This document shows, one piece after another, positions 44,351 to 56,400 of a DNA stretch of 64,000 bases; the first letter of the stretch is position 1, and each line of letters starts with the position of its first letter. This stretch comes from Telluria sp042683405. GTDB lineage: Bacteria > Pseudomonadota > Gammaproteobacteria > Burkholderiales > Burkholderiaceae_D. Position numbers and translations under genes: made by a program. Location: assembly GCF_042683405.1 (NCBI RefSeq), contig NZ_JBHUJS010000010.1, positions 186,001-250,000 on the forward strand, written 5' to 3'. The notes under the pieces were generated by a model. The model was not told where the DNA came from, ran no database searches, and saw only the letters and a program-made list of their open reading frames with translations.

Positions 44351-45292
44351 ATGAACAGCTACGAGAACTATCCCCGCGACCTGGTCGGCTACGGCCCCAC
44401 TCCTCCGCACGCGCGCTGGCCGGGCAGGGCGCGCATTGCGGTCCAGTTCGTCCTCAACTATGAGGAAGGCGCGGAGAACTGCGTGCTGCATGGCGACCCC
44501 GCGTCGGAAACCTTCCTGTCGGAGATCATCGGTGCGCAGGCGTTCCCGATGCGGCACATGAGCATGGAATCGATCTACGAGTACGGTTCGCGCGCCGGCC
44601 TGTGGCGCCTGCTGCGCATGTTCGAGGAGCGCAAGCTGCCGCTCACGGTGTTCGGCGTGTCGATGGCGCTCAGGCGCAACCCGGAGGCGGTCGCCGCATT
44701 CCGCGAGCTGGGCCACGAGATCGCCTGCCACGGCCTGCGCTGGATCTCCTACCAGAACATGGACGAGGACACCGAGCGCGCCCATATGCAGGAAGCGGTG
44801 CAGATCATCCGCGAGCTGACCGGCGAGGCGCCGCGCGGCTGGTACACCGGGCGCGACTCGCCCAACACGCGCCGGCTGGTGGTCGAGCACGGCGGCTTTG
44901 CCTACGACGCCGACCATTACGGCGACGACCTGCCGTTCTGGACCCCGGTGGCGTGCAGCGATGGTCGGACCCGCCAGCAACTGGTCGTCCCTTACACCCT
45001 GGACACCAACGACATGCGTTTCGCCGCCATGCAGGGCTTCAATTCCGGTACCCAGTTCTTCGACTACCTGAAGGACGCATTCGACGTACTATATAGAGAA
45101 GGCGATCCGGACGGCCTGGACCGCCCGAAGATGCTGTCGGTCGGGCTGCACTGCCGGCTGGTCGGGCGGCCGGCGCGCGCGGCGGCGCTGGCGCGCTTCC
45201 TCGATTACATCCAGGGGCATGAGGACGTATGGATCACGCGCCGCATCGATATCGCAGAGCACTGGCGCACCACGCATCCGGCGCCGACATGA
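44351..45292 (+). CDS. puuE: Allantoinase PuuE (polysaccharide-deacetylase type)
   Basis: This 313-residue cytoplasmic enzyme of the NodB-like fold hydrolyses allantoin to allantoate. Characteristic segments are YPRDLVGYGPTPPHARWPG at the start, VQFVLNYEEGAE, MESIYEYGSRAG and CHGLRWISY. These match metal-independent allantoinase PuuE rather than chitin or peptidoglycan deacetylases. It follows the purine-locus promoter region and is transcribed toward xdhA. Confidence 0.93.
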   Translation: MNSYENYPRDLVGYGPTPPHARWPGRARIAVQFVLNYEEGAENCVLHGDPASETFLSEIIGAQAFPMRHMSMESIYEYGSRAGLWRLLRMFEERKLPLTVFGVSMALRRNPEAVAAFRELGHEIACHGLRWISYQNMDEDTERAHMQEAVQIIRELTGEAPRGWYTGRDSPNTRRLVVEHGGFAYDADHYGDDLPFWTPVACSDGRTRQQLVVPYTLDTNDMRFAAMQGFNSGTQFFDYLKDAFDVLYREGDPDGLDRPKMLSVGLHCRLVGRPARAAALARFLDYIQGHEDVWITRRIDIAEHWRTTHPAPT

Positions 45293-45293
45293 T

Positions 45294-45318
45294 ATGTCCG
45301 AGGCCTGATAACGGACAT
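45294..45318. promoter_or_regulatory. Inverted repeat ATGTCCG-N11-CGGACAT upstream of xdhA
   Basis: A perfect 7-bp inverted repeat starts just after the puuE stop, 70 bp before the xdhA start. The left half shares ATATGTCCG with the puuE promoter region. It may be an operator for a purine-responsive regulator, or a weak transcript-end structure of puuE. No regulator gene is present nearby. Confidence 0.4.
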
Positions 45319-45387
45319 CGCCGTGTGAATATAGTTGCCTGAGGGGCAGGTGTTAACCTTGCAGGCTGGGATAGAGCCGAGGCGACA

Positions 45388-46865
<1,478 letters not shown>

Positions 46866-46869
<4 letters not shown>

Positions 46870-49193
46870 ACCAGCCCACCGCGCCCGAACTGGCCAATGC
46901 ATGGACCGCCGTCGGTGTCGCGCGTCCGCACGAATCGGCCGCTCTGCATGTGCTTGGCCAGGCCACCTATACCGACGACATCCCCGAGGTGCAGGGCACG
47001 CTGCACGCGGCACTCGGCCTGTCCACCCGCCCGCACGCGCGTTTCGCTTCGATCGACCTGGCGGCGGTACGCGCCAGCCGCGGCGTCGTGGCGGTGTTCA
47101 CCGCGCAGGACATCCCGGGCCTGAACGATTGCGGGCCGATCATCCATGACGACCCGATCTTCGCGGACGGCCTGGTGCAGTACGTCGGCCAGCCCATGTT
47201 CATCGTGGTCGCCGATACGCACGACAACGCGCGCCGCGCCGCGCGGCTCGCCCGGGTCGACTACGAAGACCTGCCCGCCATCCTGACCCCGCAGGCCGCG
47301 CGCGCCGCCGGGTCGTTCGTGCTGCCGCCGATGAAGCTGGAGCGCGGCGACTGCCAGGCGGCGTTCGAACGCGCGCCGCACAAGGTCAAGGGCGAGTTGT
47401 ATGTGGGCGGCCAGGAGCAGTTTTACCTCGAAGGCCAGATCGCCTATGCGATTCCGCGCGAGGACAGGGGGATGCTGGTGCAGTGCTCGACCCAGCATCC
47501 GAGCGAGATGCAGCACGTCGTCGCGCACGCGCTGGGGCTGCATTCGCACCACGTGACGGTGGAGTGCCGGCGCATGGGCGGCGGCTTCGGCGGCAAGGAA
47601 TCGCAGTCGGCATTGTGGTGCGCCGCTTCCGCCATCGCGGCGGCAAAGCTCGGGCGCCCGGTCAAGCTGCGCGCGGACCGCGACGACGACATGCTGGTCA
47701 CGGGCAAGCGCCACTGCTTCCATTACGAGTACGAAGTCGGCTACGAGGCCGATGGCCGCATCGTGGCCGCCAGGGTGGACATGGTCTCCCGCGCGGGCTA
47801 TTCGGCGGACCTGTCGGGGCCCGTCGCGACGCGCGCGGTCTGCCACTTCGATAACACCTACTACCTGTCCGACGTGGAGATCCGCGCGGCCTGCGGCAAG
47901 ACCAATACCCAGTCCAATACCGCGTTTCGCGGCTTCGGCGGCCCGCAGGGCGCAATCGCCATCGAATACGTGATCGACGAGATCGCGCGCAACCTCGGCA
48001 TGGACGCGCTGGATGTGCGCCGCGTGAACTTCTACGGCCGCGACACCAACAACGTCACGCCGTACGGCCAGGTGGTCAGCGACAACGTCATCCACGAACT
48101 GGTGGCGCAGCTGGAACAGGACAGCGGCTACCGCGCGCGGCGCGCGGCGATTGCGGAGTTCAACCGCGCCAGCCCGGTGCTCAAGAAGGGACTGGCGCTC
48201 ACCCCGGTCAAGTTCGGCATCGCGTTCAATGTCACGCACCTGAACCAGGCCGGCGCGCTGGTGCACGTGTACGTGGACGGCTCGGTGCTGGTCAACCATG
48301 GTGGCACCGAGATGGGGCAGGGCATCAACACCAAGGTGATGCAGTGCGTGGCGCACGAGCTGGGCGTGGACATGGCGCACGTGCGCATCAGCGCGACCGA
48401 CACCAGCAAGGTCGCCAATACCTCCGCTACCGCCGCGTCCACCGGCGCGGACCTGAACGGCAAGGCGGCGCAGGATGCGGCCCGCAAGATCCGCCTGCGG
48501 CTCGCGGAATTCGCCGCCACGATGTACGGCGGCGACGCGGCGGCGGTGCGCTTCGCGGACGACGCGGTGCACGTGAACGGGAACTGCATCCCGTTCCCCG
48601 AGCTGGTGCAGAAGGCCTATCTGGCGCGGGTCCAGCTATGGTCGGACGGCTTCTATGCCACGCCGGGCCTGCACTGGAACCCGAAGACCATGAACGGCAA
48701 TCCGTTCTCCTATTTCGCCTACGGCGCGGCGGTCGCCGAAGTGGTGGTCGATACGCTGACCGGCGAATGGAAGCTGCTGCGCGCCGACGTGTTGTACGAC
48801 GCGGGCCGCTCGCTCAATCCCGCGATCGACATCGGCCAGGTGGAGGGCGCCTTCATCCAGGGCATGGGCTGGCTCACGACCGAGGAGCTGTGGTGGAACG
48901 GCGAGGGCAGGCTGATGACGCACGCGCCATCGACGTACAAGATCCCCGCCATCTCGGATTGCCCGCACGACTTCCGTGTGGCGCTGTTCGACAACGCCAA
49001 CGCCACCGATTCGATCCACCGCTCCAAGGCCGTGGGCGAGCCGCCGCTGCTGCTGCCGTTCTCGGTGTTCTTCGCGATTCGCGACGCCGTGTCGGCGGTG
49101 GGCAGGCACAAGGTAAATCCGCCGCTGAACGCGCCGGCCACGTGCGAGGCGATCCTCGACGCAGTAGCCGCCGTCGAGGCAAAGGCCGCGTGA
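46866..49193 (+). CDS. xdhB: Xanthine dehydrogenase molybdopterin subunit XdhB
   Basis: This 775-residue subunit binds the molybdenum cofactor and purine substrate. Family motifs are EGQIAYAIP, MGGGFGGKE, the AFRGFGGPQG cofactor loop and the C-terminal GEPPLLLPF, which holds the catalytic glutamate region. ATG 46866 overlaps the xdhA stop (ATGA). Upstream open sequence belongs to xdhA. The end overlaps xdhC by one base (TGATG). Confidence 0.97.
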
Positions 49194-50194
49194 TGGACGC
49201 CTGGCTCGAAGCCGCCGGCGCGGGTCCGTTTGTCGCGGTAACGGTCGCCGCGGCGGAAGGATCGGTCCCGCGCGAGCCTGGCGCCGCCATGCTGGTCGGC
49301 GAAGCCTGGCTGTCGGGGACGATCGGAGGCGGCCACCTGGAGTTGAAGGCGACCGAAATCGCGCGCGACATGCTACGGCAGGGGCGTGAACGGCACATCG
49401 AACGTTTTGCGCTCGGCCCCGGGCTGGGGCAGTGCTGCGGCGGCGTGGTGCACCTGGCCTTCGAGGCGGTGGCGCAGGAACAGGCGCTGGCACTGGCCGC
49501 GCGCACAGGCAAGGACACCTGGCGGCTGGTCGCCTTCGACGGTGCGCCCGACTGGACATTGTGCGGGCCCGACTACCAGCCGCTGGACGGCCGCGCGGAA
49601 GCGCCCGTGTTCGCGACCGGCCGTGGCACCCACCTGATGCAGGACCGCGACGGGCGCCGCTGGCTGGTCCACCGGCTGCAGGCCCCGCGTGCGCACCTGG
49701 TCCTGTTCGGCGCCGGCCATGTCGGCGCCGCGCTGGTCCGGGCGCTGGCCCCGTTGCCATGCACGGTCACCTGGGTGGACGAACGCGACGACCTGTTTCC
49801 CGCTGCGGTTCCCGCGAACGTGCGCATCGAAGCGACCGACACGCCGGAGTGCATCGTGGCGCAAGCGCCCGGCGGATCCTGTTATCTTGTCATGACCCAC
49901 AGCCACGCACTGGACCAGCGCCTGGCGGAGGCGATATTATCGCGGCCCGGCGTGGGCTGGTTTGGCCTGATCGGCTCGAAGACCAAGCGTGTCCAGTTCG
50001 AGCGGCGGCTACTGGCGCGCGGGGTCGAACGGGCGCGCATCGACGCGTTGGCATGCCCGATCGGCATGCCCGGCATTACCGGCAAGGAGCCGGCAGTGAT
50101 TGCCGCCTCCGTCTGCGCCCAGCTCCTCGCGGTGTGGGAGTCGCAATCGACGGGGACTGCCCCTGCCTTTATCGATTTATCAGCTGCGGCTTGA
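49193..50194 (+). CDS. xdhC: Xanthine dehydrogenase maturation factor XdhC
   Basis: This 333-residue chaperone binds and sulfurates the molybdenum cofactor and delivers it to XdhB. The N-terminal XdhC/CoxI domain has GSVPREPGAAMLV and GTIGGGHLE (about 20-50). The C-terminal Rossmann-like domain starts LVLFGAGHVGAALVRAL (about 170) and shows LIGSKTKR. ATG 49193 overlaps the xdhB stop, making xdhABC a coupled set. Confidence 0.95.
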   Translation: MDAWLEAAGAGPFVAVTVAAAEGSVPREPGAAMLVGEAWLSGTIGGGHLELKATEIARDMLRQGRERHIERFALGPGLGQCCGGVVHLAFEAVAQEQALALAARTGKDTWRLVAFDGAPDWTLCGPDYQPLDGRAEAPVFATGRGTHLMQDRDGRRWLVHRLQAPRAHLVLFGAGHVGAALVRALAPLPCTVTWVDERDDLFPAAVPANVRIEATDTPECIVAQAPGGSCYLVMTHSHALDQRLAEAILSRPGVGWFGLIGSKTKRVQFERRLLARGVERARIDALACPIGMPGITGKEPAVIAASVCAQLLAVWESQSTGTAPAFIDLSAAA

Positions 50195-50233
50195 ACGGCG
50201 AGGGTCTCCCCGCCATAACGGAATTCATCTCAG

Positions 50234-51550
50234 ATGCAAACAGCACACAACGTGCAAGCTTACCGTGCCAGCTTGCTGCACTTTAGCGACGACCCGGCCT
50301 ATACCGAGGACGCCTATGCATGGCACGAGGACGGCCTGCTGGTGGTGGAGGACGGCCGCGTGCGTGCCGCCGGCGACTACGACGCACTGGTGCGCACGCT
50401 GCCGCCGGGCGTGGCGGTGCGCGACTACCGCGGCAAGATCATCTCGCCGGGCTTCATCGACGCCCACGTGCACTATCCGCAGCTGGACATGATCGCCTCG
50501 CCCGCGCCCGGACTGCTGCCGTGGCTCGAGAGCTATACCTTCCCGACCGAGCGCAAGTTCGAGGACCCGGCGCATGGCAGCGAAGTCGCCGGGTTCTTCC
50601 TCGACGAGCTGCTGCGCTGCGGGACCACGACGGCCGTTGTTTACTGCACCGTGCACCGCGCATCGGTCGATGCATTTTTCGAGGCGGCCGCAAAGCGCAG
50701 GCTGCGCATGGCCGCAGGCAAGGTGCTGATGGACCGTAACTGCCCTGCCTTCCTGTGCGACACGGCGGAGCAGGGCGCGCGCGACACCGAGGAGCTGATC
50801 CGCAAGTGGCAAAACAACGGCCGCGCCATGTATGCGATCACGCCGCGCTTCGCGCCCACTTCCACCGAGGCGCAGTTGCGGCTGGCCGGCGAACTGGCCA
50901 TGGCGTATCCCGACACCTTCATCCAGACCCACGTCTCCGAAAACCCGGACGAGTGCCGCTGGGTGCGCGAGCTGTACCCGGATGCGCGCAGCTACCTGGG
51001 CGTGTACGAGCACTTCGGCCTGATGCGTCCGCGCTCGCTGTTCGGCCACTGCATCTGGCTGGACGACGACGACTTCGCGGCCATCGCCGCCACCGGTTCC
51101 ACGGCCGTGACCTGCCCGACCTCCAACCTGTTCCTGGGCAGTGGGCTGTTCGATTTCGAGATGGCCACCCGCCACCGTGTGCCGATGGCGCTGGCGACCG
51201 ACGTGGGGGCGGGCACGTCCTTCTCGATGTTGCAAACGATGAATGAAGCCTATAAAGTAGCGCGACTGAAAGGCAGCTACCTGCCAGCCATTCGCATGTT
51301 CTACCTGGCCACGCTCGGCGCTGCGCGCAGCATGCAGCTCGAAGGCACGGTCGGCAGCTTCGTCACCGGAGCGGAAGCCGACTTCGTGGTGCTCGACCCG
51401 AAGTGCACGCCGCTGCTGGAACGCCGCAGCGCGCAATGCGGTTCGCTCGAAGAACAGCTGTTTGCGCTGGCGCTGCTTGGCGACGACCGCGCCATCGCGG
51501 CCACCTATGCAGCCGGTACGCTGGTCCACGAGCGCACACCAACGAACTGA
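50234..51550 (+). CDS. guaD: Guanine deaminase
   Basis: This 438-residue amidohydrolase converts guanine to xanthine, feeding XdhAB. The HxH metal site is in PGFIDAHVHYPQ, followed by the substrate-site segment FPTERKFED, later HVSEN and GHCIWLDDDD. A final metal Asp is in LATDVGAGTS. It starts 39 bp after xdhC and ends 10 bp before the adenosine deaminase gene, so all belong to one unit. Confidence 0.96.
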   Translation: MQTAHNVQAYRASLLHFSDDPAYTEDAYAWHEDGLLVVEDGRVRAAGDYDALVRTLPPGVAVRDYRGKIISPGFIDAHVHYPQLDMIASPAPGLLPWLESYTFPTERKFEDPAHGSEVAGFFLDELLRCGTTTAVVYCTVHRASVDAFFEAAAKRRLRMAAGKVLMDRNCPAFLCDTAEQGARDTEELIRKWQNNGRAMYAITPRFAPTSTEAQLRLAGELAMAYPDTFIQTHVSENPDECRWVRELYPDARSYLGVYEHFGLMRPRSLFGHCIWLDDDDFAAIAATGSTAVTCPTSNLFLGSGLFDFEMATRHRVPMALATDVGAGTSFSMLQTMNEAYKVARLKGSYLPAIRMFYLATLGAARSMQLEGTVGSFVTGAEADFVVLDPKCTPLLERRSAQCGSLEEQLFALALLGDDRAIAATYAAGTLVHERTPTN

Positions 51551-51560
51551 AAGACAAGCC

Positions 51561-53030
51561 ATGCAAAAGACATTGATCGGCCTGATGGTCGCGGCGGCGT
51601 TTGCCGGCAGCGCGGCGGCGGCTTCGCCGAAGGCCAACGAGGCGGCCACCGCGCGTCATTACGCGGCGCTGGTCCAGGGCCAGCCGAACCTGGCGGGCCT
51701 GACGATGTTCTTTACCCGCATGCCCAAGGGCGGCGACCTGCACCACCATTATTCGGGCTCGATCTACGCCGAGCAGTACCTCGAGTGGGTCGACAAGATG
51801 GGCTACTGCGTCAACAAGCAGACCTACCGCATCGAAACCGACAAGGCCGTGGTGGAGTCGCAGCGCGCCCTGCCGGCGAAGGAGCGGGTCTGCCTGTCGA
51901 CCCAGGAGATGATCCGGGACGACTACAGCTACCGCGAGATGCTGCAGCGCTGGTCGACCAAGGACTTCGATAACCACGGCGCGGTGCAGCCGCCGCCGGA
52001 CCGCGCGTTCTTCGAAACCTTCGGCTACTTCGGCCCGGTGTCGAACTCCAACTTCAACGAAGGCCTGCGCACCCTGAAGCAGCGCGCCATCGAGGAGAAC
52101 GTCTCCTATATCGAAACCCAGTTCAAGTCGGCGCCGCTGGTCCAGGACACCGCGTGGGATGCCGCCGTGCTGGAAGCGGGCAGCGACGAGAAGATGGTGG
52201 CGGACCACCTGGCCGCCTTCGCGGCGAAGCTGGAGCAGGACGCGGCCTTCAACGCGCGCGTCAACGATTTCGTCAACAACGTGAAGGCATCGAGCGCCGG
52301 TATCGACGACGCCAACTTCACCATGCGCTACCAGACCTACGTGCTGCGCCTGCTGCAGCCGTCGCAAGTGTTCTCGTCGATGCTCGGTGCGTTCAAGTCG
52401 GCGCGCCAGAGCGGCGGCCTGATCGTCGGCGTGAATATCGTCGGCGCCGAGAACACGGCCGTGTCGATGCGCGACTATGCGCTGCACATGAAGATGTTCC
52501 GCTTCCTGAAGGCGCAGTACCCTGAAGTGAAAACCTCGCTGCATGCGGGCGAGCTGTCGCTCGGCATGGTGCCGCCCGAAGGCCTGCGCTTCCACATCGA
52601 CCAGGCCATCCACGTGGCCGGCGCCGACCGCATCGGCCATGGCATCGACCTGGCGCACGAATTGCGCGCGCCGGAAATCATGAAGGCGATGCGCGAGAAG
52701 GATATCCCGGTCGAGATCAACCTGACCAGCAATGAGTTCATCAACGGCGTCAAGGGACAGGACCATCCGATCCTCCTGTACCGCAAGTTCGGCGTGCCGT
52801 TCGTGATCTCCACCGACGACACGGGCGTCACCCGCCACACGCTGACCAGGGAATACGTGCTGTTCGCCAGCCGCTACCAGCCCAGCTACGCCGAAGTAAA
52901 AAAGGCCTCCTACAACGGCATCCGCTACGCCTTCCTGCCGAAGGCGGAAAAAGACCGGCTGACGCGCCAGCTGGACCAGCGCTTCGCAAGGTTCGAGGCC
53001 GACATGGCGGCCCTCTCCGCGAAAAAGTAG
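51561..53030 (+). CDS. Exported adenosine deaminase-family protein
   Basis: This 489-residue deaminase has an N-terminal signal peptide at about residues 1-21 (hydrophobic, then AAAASP). Catalytic landmarks are LHHHYSG (metal ligands), SLHAGE (proton relay), DRIGHGID and STDDTGV (metal Asp). It should turn adenosine, or a related nucleoside, into inosine in the periplasm or outside. Cytoplasmic Add proteins are near 340 residues. The larger size and signal sequence place this closer to exported, ADGF-like members. An internal insert covers about residues 60-190. Confidence 0.88.
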   Translation: MQKTLIGLMVAAAFAGSAAAASPKANEAATARHYAALVQGQPNLAGLTMFFTRMPKGGDLHHHYSGSIYAEQYLEWVDKMGYCVNKQTYRIETDKAVVESQRALPAKERVCLSTQEMIRDDYSYREMLQRWSTKDFDNHGAVQPPPDRAFFETFGYFGPVSNSNFNEGLRTLKQRAIEENVSYIETQFKSAPLVQDTAWDAAVLEAGSDEKMVADHLAAFAAKLEQDAAFNARVNDFVNNVKASSAGIDDANFTMRYQTYVLRLLQPSQVFSSMLGAFKSARQSGGLIVGVNIVGAENTAVSMRDYALHMKMFRFLKAQYPEVKTSLHAGELSLGMVPPEGLRFHIDQAIHVAGADRIGHGIDLAHELRAPEIMKAMREKDIPVEINLTSNEFINGVKGQDHPILLYRKFGVPFVISTDDTGVTRHTLTREYVLFASRYQPSYAEVKKASYNGIRYAFLPKAEKDRLTRQLDQRFARFEADMAALSAKK

Positions 53031-53461
53031 TCCGTCGCCGGGGCGAGGGCGTATTGACAGCGGCGGCGCAATGCCGCCGTGTTTCCCCACGGGAAATAAT
53101 TGCCAGCCCACCTGTGGCCGTGGCGCGACACAATTTTGCCTTCTTTCCCATCATTCATGATTTTGGGCATGAAAGGATTTCAGCAACTTGGTGCTCATTT
53201 ATAATCTCGGCTGGCAGTTCTTACTATAAAAACGCTATATATCCGCGTATTTATTTTTCCGCCGACTAAATTCCAAAGGGAAATCGTATTTGTCTCCTAT
53301 GCCTCACTCATGCATAGTTGACAATCAGGTATTCCCGCGTGTCATGGCCCTGACACATTGCAAAACTAGAATCTCACCGTTCTACGTGGCCACAGTTGCA
53401 ACACAGTAAAGCGGGTGCCCCCATGGCGCCCACCATAACAAGTCTTTTTTGGGGTTATACA
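53031..53461. promoter_or_regulatory. Leader and promoter region before the TonB-dependent receptor
   Basis: A 431-bp gap without a gene. It begins with a small GC hairpin, CGGCGGC-N5-GCCGCCG (53061-53079), that may end the adenosine deaminase transcript. AT content rises from 53130. A full -35 box, TTGACA (53318-53323), is followed after 16 bp by TGTCAT (53340-53345), a modest -10 with 4/6 matches. The long leader of over 100 nt ends in a GGGGTT site just before the ATG. Confidence 0.5.
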
Positions 53462-56400
53462 ATGATCAGTCAAAAACGGATTCAGCTGACCAAGCTGGCG
53501 TTAGCGTTGTCCATCGCGCTCTCCGCAACGCCGTCGTTCGCACAGAACACCACCTCTGCCATCGGTGGCCGCGTCTCCAGCGCCGACGGCAGGCCTGCCG
53601 CAGGTGTCCAGGTGACCATTGTTCACACTGAATCCGGTTCCGTGAGCAACGCGACCACCGACGCCGAAGGCCGCTATGTGGCCCGTGGCCTGCGCGTGGG
53701 CGGTCCGTACACCGTGACGATGACCAAGGACGGCGTCGTCGAGAAGTTCGACAACGTCTACCTGCAACTGGCGGAAACGGCTACCGTGGACGGCAGCCTG
53801 GGCACCCCGATCGCTACCGTGACCGTTGCCGGCCAGGGCATCTCGAGCAAGTTCAACCGTTCGAACATGGGCTCCGGCACCAACATCGGCCGCGCCGAAC
53901 TGGCTGCGCAAGCATCGATCAACCGTAACCTCGCCGACTACGCGCGCCAGGATCCACGCCTGTCGCAGACCGACAAGGACCGTGGCGAAATCTCGGCCGG
54001 CGGCCAGAACTCGCGCTTCAACTCGATCACCATCGACGGCGTGTCGATCAGCGACACCTTCGGCCTGGAAGCAAACGGCCTGCCGACCAACAAGCAGCCG
54101 ATCTCGATCGACTCGATCCAGTCGGTGCAGGTCAACATCTCCAACTACGACGTGACCCAGAAGGGCTACACCGGCGCAAACATCAACGCGGTGACCAAGT
54201 CGGGTACCAACGAATGGCACGGCAGCGTGTACCACGTGTACCGCGACGACAACCTGGCCGGCAAGCGCTACAACGCCACCAACGACAGCTACAGCGATCC
54301 AGCGCCGTTCGAAGAAAAGACCACCGGCTTTACCCTGGGCGGCCCGATCATCAAGGACAAGCTGTTCTTCTTCGCCAGCGCTGAAGACATGTCCAGCTCG
54401 CGTGCTTCCCCTGAGTTCGGCCCGCTGGGCAGCAGCCGCACCAACGCCGGCATCACCCCGAGCGCGATCTCCAGCCTGCAAAGCCTGGCACAGTCGCGCT
54501 ACGGCATCGACGTCGGCAACGCCAACCCGCCTGATGGCCTGGAGCAGACCGTCGAAGACCGCCTGCTGAAGCTGGACTGGAACATCAACGACTCGCACCG
54601 CGCAAGCCTGCGCTGGCAGAAGACCGACCAGCTGGAGCCACAGTTCTCCGGTTTCTCGGCTTCCGGCATCGCCCTGAGCTCCTACCTGTGGACCGAACAG
54701 AAGAACATCGAATCGACCGTCGCGCAAGTGTTCAGCGACTGGAGCGACGACTTCTCGACCGAATTCAAGCTGTCCAAGCGTGAATCGGGCAAGCGCAACG
54801 ACAACAACGCCAACCTGCCTTCGATGGCACTGCGTTTCTCGGGCCCGCTGCCAGCCGGCACCCCGACCTCGGTCCGCACCGGCAACCGCTTCATCAACTT
54901 CGGTACCGAGCGTAGCCGCCAGTTCAACGAGCTGGACACCACCACGTACGACGCCTACGCTGGCGCGACCTGGTTCACCGGCGACCACGAGATCAAGTTC
55001 GGCATGGACCACAGCCGCAACGAGATCTTCAACGCGTTCCTGCAGGACGTGAACGGCACCTACACCTTCGGCTGCGTGAACTCGAGCCCGACCTACACCT
55101 ACGCCCTGGGCGCGGTGAACTGCTCGACCTCGTCGGCAGAGGTAATCGAAGCTGCCGTGCTGGAAAACTTCAGCCGCGGCCGTCCTCTGGACTACATCGC
55201 CCAGCTGCCGCAGACCGGCCGCACCCTGCGTGACGGCGCTGCCATCTGGACCCTGAAGAACAACGGCTTCTTCGTGCAGGACACCTGGGCCGTCAACAAG
55301 GCACTGAACATCACGTTCGGCGCCCGTTACGACACCTACTCGACCAGCGACCGTCCGCTGCGCAACGACAAGGTTGCATCGGCAAAGGTGGCAGGCGTGT
55401 ACAGCACCACCACCTCGGCACTGGTGCGCGAGACCGGCGGTTTTGGCCTGGATAACACCAACACCATCGACGGCGACAAGCTGTTCCAGCCGCGCTTCGG
55501 CTTCAACTACCGTGTCGACGCCAAGGCGCCGACCCAGATCCGCGGTGGCGTCGGCCTGTTCGGCGGTGCTGCACTGAACGTCTGGCTGGGTAACCCATTC
55601 GCCAACTCGGGCATGGCAACCTACCAGGTCGGCTGCGGTACCGGCAACTTCGCGTCCTGCGGCGCGACCGACGGCATCTTCAGCGCGGATCCTGCTGGCC
55701 AGCGTCCGATCGCCGGCAACCCGCCAGCATCGGCTGTCGACATCCTGATGCCAGGCGTGAGCCAGCCATCGGTATGGAAAGCCAACCTGGCGTTCGAAAC
55801 CGAACTGCCATGGTACGGCATGGTCTTCAGCGTGGAATACATGCGCACCGACGTGAACAAGGGCGTGTACTTCCAGCACCTGAACCTGGGCGCACCGACC
55901 CGCACCGGTCCTGACGGCCGTCCGATGTTCTGGACCGAGCCTGGCTACACCGCTACCTGCGCCAACGGCACTGGCGGCTTCACCAGCACCGGCGCCTGCA
56001 CCGGCTTCCGTGCACGTGCACTGTCGAACGCAAGCTTCACCAACGTGATCGCTGCGACCGAAACCGAAAAGGGCAAGGGCAACCTGCTGACCTTCGCGCT
56101 GGCCAGCGGCCGTGCGATCAAGGGCCTGCGCTGGAACCTGGCGTACACCTACACCGATGCCACCGAAGTCTCGAACCTGAGCTCGTCGACCTCGAACTCG
56201 AACTGGGGCGCACGCGCCAGCTTCGACCCGAACGAAAACGTGGCGGCGAACTCCTCGTACCTGGTCAAGGACCGCGTCAACGCGAGCATGAGCTGGGAGA
56301 AGGCGTTCTTCGGCGACTACAAGACCACCGTTGGCGTGTTCTATGAAGGCCGTACCGGCAAGCCGTACAGCTGGACCTTCAACAACGACATGAACGGTGA

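Noticed and set aside
44351..45292. Polysaccharide or chitin deacetylase as product
   Set aside because: The NodB fold is present, but the segments YPRDLVGYGPTPPHARWPG and CHGLRWISY match PuuE allantoinase, and the neighbours are purine genes.
53344..53361. Sigma-54-like promoter TGGCCC-N7-TTGCA before the TonB-dependent receptor
   Set aside because: The GG and GC elements are 12 nt apart instead of 10, so the spacing is wrong for sigma-54.
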